Of a DNA stretch of 9,168 nt, positions 3,693 to 9,168 are shown piece by piece. The position numbers and the translations under genes are program-made. The notes beneath the pieces are model-generated. The model had not been told where the DNA came from. It saw only the letters and a list, made by a program, of their open reading frames with translations, and did not search any database. The DNA comes from DASZYT01 sp035545275 (GTDB lineage: Bacteria > Patescibacteriota > Saccharimonadia > Saccharimonadales > UBA4665). Location of the stretch: NCBI GenBank assembly GCA_035545275.1, contig DASZYT010000017.1, positions 1 through 9,168 of the forward strand, in the 5' to 3' direction. The stretch's first letter is position 1, and each line of letters begins with the position of its first letter.

Positions 3693-5321
3693 ATGGACCC
3701 AACACCAGACCTTCCCAAGGACCCCGAACCACAAACTAACCCGGTGCCCGAAGCGCCCGCCATGAACGATGTGACCCCTACGGCACCTCAACCAGAAACA
3801 TCTCCCGCATCGCCCGTTGCACCTACTACCCCAGTTTCTAGCGAACCGCCCGTTGCCCCTGAGGCGCAGGCAGCGGAGTCCGTTCCGCCCTCTAATCCAA
3901 CCACGCCCGCAGACGAGAATATACCTGTGCCCAGTGAACCGCCCACAGCAGTAACGTCGGAAAGTCCAAGCCCCGTAGTGAGCGGGGGCGTCGGTGCACC
4001 AGCACCAGCCAAGGTCAAAAAGCCGCGGCGCTGGCTTAAGTGGGCCATACCGGCGGGAGTGACCGTAGTGGTCCTAGGTGGGGGTGGTGCAGCGGCATAC
4101 TTCGGTTACTACATGAACCCGAGCGTCATCTGGAGTCAGAGTATGAGCAACACCGCCAAAGGGTTGAGCCGGCTTACCGATTACACCAAGCACCTGGCTG
4201 CCTCGCCTCCCGGCAAAGGCCTGGATATGAGCGGGGACTACAAAGTTACCAGTGGCGGCTCGACCATAGATGGTACCGTCAGCAGTGTCAGCGACGGCAA
4301 AAACAGTAAAGCCACGGTGGACCTGAACCTGCCAGTGGCCAAAATAGAGGCCAACGTCATCGGTGTGGCCGTACCAAACGACACCAATTCGGACTGGTAC
4401 TTGCAGGTCAAAGGCTTCAAGGGTCTGGCGGATCTATCTGGCATGGGCTCGGTGCTCGATACATACGATGGCCAGTGGATAGCCATTAACCACACTCTGC
4501 TCGACGATCTCGAAGGCATGCAAAAACAAGCCACCAAATCGTCAATTGTACTGACCGGCAAAGACGTGCTGGACCTCACGCAGTCGTTTAGCGCCACCAC
4601 TCAGCAGTATGTGTTTTCAAGTAGTTCCAAGACCGCGGTTATGACAGTTGCTCAGAAAATTGGCAAAGAAACGCAAGATGGCCGAAGTGTGTACCACTAC
4701 AAAGTCCATTTCGACAAAGCCAACCTAAAGGCCTACGTACAGGCTTTGCGCGACGATCTCCAGAACAGCCAGGTGGGTAAATACCTCACCCAGACCTCTG
4801 GCCAGTCCATCGACAAGGTGCTTAATTTTAGTGATTTGCTGAAGTCCATCGATAACATCAAGTCAAACTACACCGCAGATGTGTGGGTAGACATGGGCAC
4901 CCGCCTCGTGCACAAAGTCCGTTTTCCGGATGTGAACAATAGCGACACATACTTTGAGGTCGGTCAGAACTATAGTGGTGGCAATACATACCCCTTCGTG
5001 CTCACGTTCCACGAAAAGAACGGTACCGACGTCACTACCACTACCGTAGAGACGGCGCTGGACAGCAAGGCCAACTCATTGACAACCAAACTGACGGTGG
5101 ACGAAAAGGATTCTGCCAACAGCGGCAACAATGGCTCTGCGACTATCGACCTCACTCTCAAACCTACAAATGGTTCGGTGAGCGTAACCGCGCCCAAAGA
5201 TGCCAAGAGCTTGGCCGACATCATGAATGAACTGGGTTTGGGGGCATATTACGACGAACTTACCAGCCCCAATAGCGGTTTGTTGAATGGCGGAGTGTCG
5301 TCGCAGGTGCTTTCGCTATAG
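3693..5321 (+). CDS. Membrane protein with Pro-rich cytoplasmic tail and large outer domain
   Basis: This 542-residue protein has three parts. Residues 1-107 are a low-complexity Pro/Ala/Glu/Thr-rich tail, probably disordered and cytoplasmic. A basic patch KVKKPRRWLKW (107-117) precedes one membrane segment (about 118-140, Val/Gly/Ala-rich). Residues 141-542 form an outer domain rich in Ser, Thr, Asp and Asn. The order of segments in the outer domain (PSVIW at 143-147, GGSTIDG near 188-194, DGRSVYHYKVHF at 329-340, LKAYVQALRDDL at 345-356) parallels the preceding protein, suggesting paralogy with a longer C-terminal extension here. ATG 3693 is preferred over GTG 3687 because AGGAG lies 5 nt before it. 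The mRNA comes from its own promoter. The function is unknown; a surface or envelope role is inferred from topology. Confidence 0.85.
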   Translation: MDPTPDLPKDPEPQTNPVPEAPAMNDVTPTAPQPETSPASPVAPTTPVSSEPPVAPEAQAAESVPPSNPTTPADENIPVPSEPPTAVTSESPSPVVSGGVGAPAPAKVKKPRRWLKWAIPAGVTVVVLGGGGAAAYFGYYMNPSVIWSQSMSNTAKGLSRLTDYTKHLAASPPGKGLDMSGDYKVTSGGSTIDGTVSSVSDGKNSKATVDLNLPVAKIEANVIGVAVPNDTNSDWYLQVKGFKGLADLSGMGSVLDTYDGQWIAINHTLLDDLEGMQKQATKSSIVLTGKDVLDLTQSFSATTQQYVFSSSSKTAVMTVAQKIGKETQDGRSVYHYKVHFDKANLKAYVQALRDDLQNSQVGKYLTQTSGQSIDKVLNFSDLLKSIDNIKSNYTADVWVDMGTRLVHKVRFPDVNNSDTYFEVGQNYSGGNTYPFVLTFHEKNGTDVTTTTVETALDSKANSLTTKLTVDEKDSANSGNNGSATIDLTLKPTNGSVSVTAPKDAKSLADIMNELGLGAYYDELTSPNSGLLNGGVSSQVLSL

Positions 5322-5329
5322 CGCTCGGG

Positions 5330-5335
5330 TATAAT
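5330..5335 (+). promoter_or_regulatory. -10 box, leaderless promoter of the hydrolase-murF unit
   Basis: A perfect TATAAT ends 7 nt before the ATG at 5343 and only 9 nt after the stop of the preceding gene. No ribosome binding site is present, so a leaderless mRNA beginning at the ATG is expected. No convincing -35 is seen. Confidence 0.55.
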
Positions 5336-5342
5336 ACGACTC

Positions 5343-6089
5343 ATGCAAGTCATCATTGACGGCCTGGCCACGACGTACGACCAGATTGGCACAGGTCCCA
5401 CTGTCGTGATAGTGCCCGGCTGGGCCGACACGATTGCCGGCTGGAAAAAACTGGCCTCACAGCTTAGTGCATCATACGAAGTGATTGTGTTAGACCTGCC
5501 TGGCTTTGGCGGCAGCGAGCCACCCAAGCACGCGTGGGGGCTTAACGATTACGCTACGTTCGTAGCTCACTTTTTAGATAAGGTCGACCGGCAACCCTTT
5601 GCGCTGGTTGGCCACAGCAACGGCGGCGCTATCGCTATCCGCGGGCTATCGATTGGGCTGCTGAGCTGTAATAAATTGGTGCTGGTGGCAAGCGCCGGGG
5701 TACGGGGCGGCACGCGTGGCCGCAACAAGGCGTTCGGTGTGGTCGCTAAGACTGGCAAGGTGCTGGCCGCGCCGTTGCCTGAAAAGGCCAAGCGCAATTT
5801 GCGCCAAAAATTATATAAAGCCGCTGGCTCTGATTTGCTCGTGGCCGAACACATGCAAGACACCTTTAAAAAGATTGTGGGTCAGGACGTGCGGGCTGAT
5901 GCGTCCCGGCTGCATGTGCCAACCCTGCTTGTCTATGGGGAAAATGACGACCAGACACCGGTGCGCTACGGCGAGCTGTTTCATGAAGTTATCGCGGGCT
6001 CCACGCTCGAAGTGCTGCCCGGGGCAGGGCATTTTGTGCACCACGACCGGCCCGATGACGTGCTACACGCCATAGAGGAGTTTTTGTGA
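5343..6089 (+). CDS. Alpha/beta-hydrolase fold enzyme
   Basis: This 248-residue protein is a serine hydrolase of the alpha/beta fold, probably an esterase, lipase or amidase acting in the cytoplasm (no signal peptide). The catalytic triad is visible: nucleophile Ser92 in GHSNG (90-94), acid Asp202 in YGENDDQTP, and His230 in GAGHFVH. The oxyanion-hole region is VPGW (24-27), and DLPGFGGSEP (51-60) is the classic loop after strand 4. Residues about 121-180 (many Arg/Lys) form the variable cap, where substrate choice lies and which I cannot assign. The gene is the first of a transcript with a leaderless promoter. Its stop TGA overlaps the ATG of the MurF-like gene (TGATG), so the two are translationally coupled. 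A role in envelope or precursor metabolism is suggested only by this coupling. Confidence 0.9.
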   Translation: MQVIIDGLATTYDQIGTGPTVVIVPGWADTIAGWKKLASQLSASYEVIVLDLPGFGGSEPPKHAWGLNDYATFVAHFLDKVDRQPFALVGHSNGGAIAIRGLSIGLLSCNKLVLVASAGVRGGTRGRNKAFGVVAKTGKVLAAPLPEKAKRNLRQKLYKAAGSDLLVAEHMQDTFKKIVGQDVRADASRLHVPTLLVYGENDDQTPVRYGELFHEVIAGSTLEVLPGAGHFVHHDRPDDVLHAIEEFL

Positions 6090-7534
6090 TGAAAGTAATG
6101 GGGGCTGTGTTTTCGCTGTATCGTCCGCGCTACGTGTCGACGCTTGTGTACATGCTGCAAAATACCGAATACCACGTGGAGCCATACCTGAAGTGGTATT
6201 GGCGCACGCAAAATTTTTCTACGGTCATGCACCGACGCACACTCGACCGCACCAAGGCGGCGCGGTTGCTCAAGTGGGCGCTGGCAGCCGGTATGGTGGC
6301 GCAGATTGCTGCTGGTATTGTGCTCATTGTGCTGGGTTCTACCGGCCACCTGACGAGCGGCGTTTACTTTGGTGCAGCGGCGTTGGTAGGTTACCCGGTA
6401 GTGTGGGCCCATCTGGCCGTGGTGCCATTGTGGCTGGGAAGGTTGTTTATTGTGATGCCCAATGAGCGCAAGCTCATTAAAAAATCCGAGCAGATTTTTG
6501 CGGGGCATCCGGGTGTAAAAATCGCTGTAGCTGGTAGCTATGGCAAGACCACCATGAAAGAGTTGCTGGCAACCGTACTGTCAGAAGGCAAAAAAGTCGC
6601 TGCTACGCCGGGCAACAAAAACGTCAGTATCAGCCATGCTCATTTTGCCAAAAAGCTAGCGGGCGACGAGGATATTTTGATTATCGAATACGGCGAGGGC
6701 GAGCCCGGTGATGTGCCACGATTTGCCCGGACCACTCATCCCACGCACGGTGTCATTACGGGGCTGGCACCGGCCCACCTCGACAAATACAAGAGCCTTT
6801 CTGCGGCCGGCAAGGATATTTTTGCGCTAGCCGATTACTTGGGTAGCAAGCAAGTCTATGTCAATGGCGAATCACCGGCAACCAAGGACTTCGTCAAAAA
6901 AGGGTACGAAGTATACAGCGCGCAAGGTGCATTGGGCTGGAAGGTGAGCGAAGTGGAGCTGGGCGTCGATGGCACTAGCTTCTTACTGAGCAAGGGCAAG
7001 AAACAGCTAGAGCTTCATAGTGGCCTCTTGGGTGCGCATAACGTAGGTAGTCTGACATTTGTGGCCGCTCTGGCGCTCGAACTGGGCCTCAGCGAGCAGC
7101 AAGTGCACGCAGGTATTGCCAAAACCGTGCCGTTTGAGCACCGTATGCAGCCGTACCAGATGAATGGCGGCTGGGTCATTGACGATACATACAACGGCAA
7201 TATTGAGGGCATCCGCGCCGGCACGCAGCTGCTCAAAGCCCTGCCGGCTCAGCGAAAAACCTACGTGACACCTGGCCTTGTCGACCAAGGTAAAGAGGCC
7301 AAGACCGTGCATGAGGAAATGGGTGAGCTCATTGCGGCAGCGGCACCCGACCGCGTTGTACTCATGAAGAATTCGGCGACAAAAGCCATCCAGGCGGGCT
7401 TACGCAAGGGTGGCTTCAAAGGAAAAGTAGACGTCGAAAACGATCCGCTGGAGTTTTATACCAACCTGCCGCACTATGTGGCCGCCGGCGATGTTGTGAT
7501 GATGCAGAATGACTGGACCGACAACTACGCATAA
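6089..7534 (+). CDS. MurF-like Mur ligase with N-terminal membrane segments
   Basis: This 481-residue protein is an ATP-dependent Mur ligase most like MurF, which joins D-Ala-D-Ala to the UDP-MurNAc-tripeptide. The central domain has the P-loop GSYGKTTMK (149-157), an acidic strand IIEYGEGEPGD (198-208), GLAPAHLDKY (225-234) where MurF usually has a T-N-x-x-x-x-H-L motif, and GAHNVGS (315-321). The C-terminal domain begins near 345 with HRMQ and DDTYNGN (365-371), the MurF-like D-D-[ST]-Y-N motif. Instead of the usual MurF N-terminal UDP-binding domain, residues 1-135 hold basic/aromatic sequence and two or three hydrophobic segments (about 61-84, 91-109, 110-123). The start ATG 6089 overlaps the previous stop by one base, and GAGGAG (6075-6080) lies 8 nt upstream; GTG 6086 is an alternative. 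The ddl gene follows, which supports the assignment. A related amide-ligase role on another substrate remains possible. Confidence 0.8.
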   Translation: MKVMGAVFSLYRPRYVSTLVYMLQNTEYHVEPYLKWYWRTQNFSTVMHRRTLDRTKAARLLKWALAAGMVAQIAAGIVLIVLGSTGHLTSGVYFGAAALVGYPVVWAHLAVVPLWLGRLFIVMPNERKLIKKSEQIFAGHPGVKIAVAGSYGKTTMKELLATVLSEGKKVAATPGNKNVSISHAHFAKKLAGDEDILIIEYGEGEPGDVPRFARTTHPTHGVITGLAPAHLDKYKSLSAAGKDIFALADYLGSKQVYVNGESPATKDFVKKGYEVYSAQGALGWKVSEVELGVDGTSFLLSKGKKQLELHSGLLGAHNVGSLTFVAALALELGLSEQQVHAGIAKTVPFEHRMQPYQMNGGWVIDDTYNGNIEGIRAGTQLLKALPAQRKTYVTPGLVDQGKEAKTVHEEMGELIAAAAPDRVVLMKNSATKAIQAGLRKGGFKGKVDVENDPLEFYTNLPHYVAAGDVVMMQNDWTDNYA

Positions 7535-7550
7535 ATAGTGGAATTGTAGG

Positions 7551-7583
7551 GCTTAATTGCATATACTAATTGCAGGCTTAAGC
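7551..7583 (+). promoter_or_regulatory. Repeat-containing control region upstream of ddl
   Basis: TAATTGC occurs twice in direct orientation (7554-7560 and 7567-7573, 13-nt period), flanking a -10-like TATACT (7562-7567). The whole lies within an inverted pair GCTTAA (7551-7556)/TTAAGC (7578-7583), followed by TTTT. It may be a promoter with an operator, or a weak terminator of the murF transcript. No -35 fits well. The call is tentative. Confidence 0.35.
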
Positions 7584-7615
7584 TTTTAACGCAGGCCGGC
7601 AAGGGGTATATGAGC

Positions 7616-8773
7616 ATGAAAACTGTCGCTGTAATCTTTGGGGGCCGCAGCACCGAGCACGACGTGTCGGTAGTGACGGCTATCGCCAGCATCATAAAAC
7701 CATTGGAATTGATCCGCGAATACCGGGTAGAACCGGTATATATCGCGCGGGATGGCGCCTGGTATTGGGACCAACGCCTCAAGGATATCAAACTGTTTAC
7801 CGGTGGTGATATCCAGGACTTTTTACACCGTGAAAAGCCTGCCAGTGTGCAGTTTGATGGTGGTATGACACTCATAAAGGCCAGCGGAATCGCCGGTCGC
7901 AAGCAAACACGCAAGATCGACCTGGTATTCCCGGCTATGCACGGCACCTTCGGTGAAGACGGCGCACTCATGGGCGTGCTCGATATGGCCAACGTGCCCT
8001 ACGTGGGCTGTGGCGTGGCGGCGAGCGCCATTGCCATGGACAAGGTGCTCAGCAAAGACATCGCCGTTGCCAACGGTATCCCCACCAGCAAATTCGTGCA
8101 CTTTACCCGGCCCGAGCTGGAACGTGACATGGCAAAAATTGTCAAAGATGTAGCCAAACAGTTAAAATTCCCCCTGTTTGTGAAGCCCGCTCATTTGGGC
8201 TCCAGCATCGGCATTTCCCGGGTGCAAAATGAGGCTGAACTACAGAACGGCCTCGAGGTAGCGGCCCATTACGACGAAAAAGTACTGGTAGAAGAGGCCG
8301 TGCAGAACCTCATCGAAGTCACGCTGCCCATCATGGGCAATGACGAGCCCCAACCTGCCATGCTGGAGCGTCCGCTCACCAAACCGGAAGATTTCTTTGA
8401 TTTTGACACCAAGTACATGCAGGGAGGCAAGAAGGGCAAAGGCGCCAAAGGCGCACAGGGCTATAGCGAAGTACCTGCCAAGCTACCCAAAGCGCTCTAT
8501 GACAAGGCCGAGGGTGTGGGATTAAGCGTATACAAAGCTCTCGGCTGCACCGGCACAGCCCGCATCGACATGCTTATCGACAGCAAAACGAACGACGTGT
8601 ACTTCAACGAGGTCAACCCGCTGCCCGGCGGCCTGTATGCACACAACTGGAACCGCGCCGGCGTATCCAACGTGGAGCTCGTACGCAAGCTCATCGACTA
8701 CTCTATGGAGCGCTGGCAGCACCAGCAGCAGCTTACTACCAGCTTTACCACCAACTATCTCAAGCAGTTTTAG
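7616..8773 (+). CDS. ddl: D-alanine--D-alanine ligase
   Basis: This 385-residue ATP-grasp enzyme joins two D-alanines for the peptidoglycan precursor. Family motifs in order: GGRSTEHDVS (9-18) with the Glu that holds the first D-Ala amine, HGTFGEDG (109-116), MDK (141-143), VKPAHLGSSIGIS (189-201), VEEAV (225-229), the omega-loop DFDTKY (262-267), RIDML (316-320) and the metal-binding NEVNPLPGG (331-339). Lys266-Tyr267 corresponds to the Lys-Tyr pair of D-Ala-specific enzymes, favouring D-Ala over D-Lac. Unusual points are a Gly/Lys-rich insertion (about 270-281) in the omega loop, and divergence after the PG of the last motif, where the usual T-S-H-S is replaced by L-Y-A-H. ATG 7616 is preferred because AAGGGG (7601-7606) then sits 9 nt upstream; ATG 7610 is too close. 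It follows the murF-like gene by about 80 nt and probably feeds it. Confidence 0.93.
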   Translation: MKTVAVIFGGRSTEHDVSVVTAIASIIKPLELIREYRVEPVYIARDGAWYWDQRLKDIKLFTGGDIQDFLHREKPASVQFDGGMTLIKASGIAGRKQTRKIDLVFPAMHGTFGEDGALMGVLDMANVPYVGCGVAASAIAMDKVLSKDIAVANGIPTSKFVHFTRPELERDMAKIVKDVAKQLKFPLFVKPAHLGSSIGISRVQNEAELQNGLEVAAHYDEKVLVEEAVQNLIEVTLPIMGNDEPQPAMLERPLTKPEDFFDFDTKYMQGGKKGKGAKGAQGYSEVPAKLPKALYDKAEGVGLSVYKALGCTGTARIDMLIDSKTNDVYFNEVNPLPGGLYAHNWNRAGVSNVELVRKLIDYSMERWQHQQQLTTSFTTNYLKQF

Positions 8774-8776
8774 TGT

Positions 8777-9168
8777 ATGGCCGTATCTAATCTGCCGACC
8801 TTTGCTATCCCTTCGCAAGCAGAACGTGCCGCACTGTCTGCACAACTGGCGCTTGAGCTGGCCTGGCATGCCGACGCACCTCGCTTCCAGACCGATGATG
8901 AAATACGCACAGCGGCTGCAGCTGGCCGGTTGATTGAGTTTACTTCTACTGACAACCTTGCTCGGATACGTGGCTATGACAAGCATAAAGATGAGCCAGG
9001 ACGCACGCCCTATTTGACTCATGGTGCGCATGCCGTGGCTGGCTTGTTCGGGGAAATCTGGCGCCGCACGCTGCAGGGTGAGTTCGGTATCGACGATCCC
9101 ACGCTCAGGCTGTCTATCACCTCCATGGTGCGATCGCAAACATACCAAGACAGGCTGGTGCAAGACGG
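8777..9168 (+). CDS. Partial gene, possible M15-like/DUF5715-type peptidase (3' end outside window)
   Basis: An open frame starts at ATG 8777, three bases after the ddl stop, and stays open for 130 codons to the window edge. The translation begins MAVSNLPTFAIPSQAERAAL and is a largely charged, soluble-looking sequence without a signal peptide. Near the end, LRLSITSMVRSQTYQDRLV (about 107-125) resembles the T-S-x-x-R-[TS]-x-x-Y-Q-x-x-L motif that precedes the S-x-H-x-x-G-x-A-x-D-[IV] zinc site in DUF5715/M15-like peptidases. The catalytic part would be past the window, so this is only suggestive. No ribosome binding site is seen; the tight spacing suggests translation coupled to ddl. A D,D-peptidase next to ddl would fit cell-wall turnover, as inference. 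Confidence 0.7.
   Translation, partial: MAVSNLPTFAIPSQAERAALSAQLALELAWHADAPRFQTDDEIRTAAAAGRLIEFTSTDNLARIRGYDKHKDEPGRTPYLTHGAHAVAGLFGEIWRRTLQGEFGIDDPTLRLSITSMVRSQTYQDRLVQD

Noticed and set aside
3788..4048. Minus-strand frame rich in Gly/Ala/Thr opposite the Pro-rich tail.
   Set aside because: It is the antisense of low-complexity Pro/Ala codons, without a ribosome binding site.
8522..9163. Long minus-strand frame of 213 codons at the window end.
   Set aside because: It lies antisense to the ddl 3' half and the following gene, both with family features on the plus strand. Its protein is rich in Cys/Arg/Leu without any domain pattern.
1..9168. CRISPR array, insertion sequence or prophage.
   Set aside because: No regularly spaced repeats, transposase, integrase or structural phage gene is present; the HNH gene is the only mobile-type gene.

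Overview
The window looks like a piece of chromosome from a small-genome Patescibacteria/CPR bacterium, most likely a Candidatus Saccharibacteria (TM7) relative. This is an inference from protein style (a membrane-anchored MurF-like ligase next to ddl, and membrane proteins with Pro-rich or short cytoplasmic tails and Thr/Ser-rich outer domains), compact spacing, and TGA being used as a normal stop. No rRNA or marker gene is present to settle it.

Layout: (i) 5-856: a GNAT-type acetyltransferase (+) converges on a 45-codon single-pass membrane protein (-), which has a strong Shine-Dalgarno sequence and its own intrinsic terminator. (ii) 891-1412: divergent promoters, a roughly 140-nt structured leader, tRNA-Cys(GCA), a long terminator hairpin, then two tandem hairpins with identical 6-nt loops. 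(iii) 1413-1823: a Nudix hydrolase. (iv) 1830-2671: a tRNA locus disturbed by a mobile HNH endonuclease. An orphan 5' half of a tRNA-Leu-like gene is followed by the HNH gene, whose last seven codons, stop included, lie inside an intact tRNA-Leu(UAA). A structured spacer and tRNA-Ala(CGC) follow. (v) 2719-5321: two apparently paralogous membrane-anchored extracytoplasmic proteins of unknown function. (vi) 5343-9168: an alpha/beta hydrolase, a MurF-like ligase that overlaps it by one base, D-Ala-D-Ala ligase, and the beginning of a gene resembling M15-like/DUF5715 peptidases, cut by the window edge. The last three suggest a module that makes and attaches, and perhaps trims, the D-Ala-D-Ala end of peptidoglycan precursors.

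Expression signals fall into two styles. Four genes (1413, 1901, 2719, 5343) have a TANNNT -10 box only 6-7 nt before the ATG and no ribosome binding site, which predicts leaderless mRNAs. Downstream or long-leader genes (3693, 6089, 7616 and the small minus-strand gene) carry GA-rich ribosome binding sites.

Most novel points: the HNH/tRNA-Leu junction, the recurrent leaderless promoters, the small membrane protein, the structured RNA around the tRNA genes, and departures from the usual pattern in MurF and Ddl.
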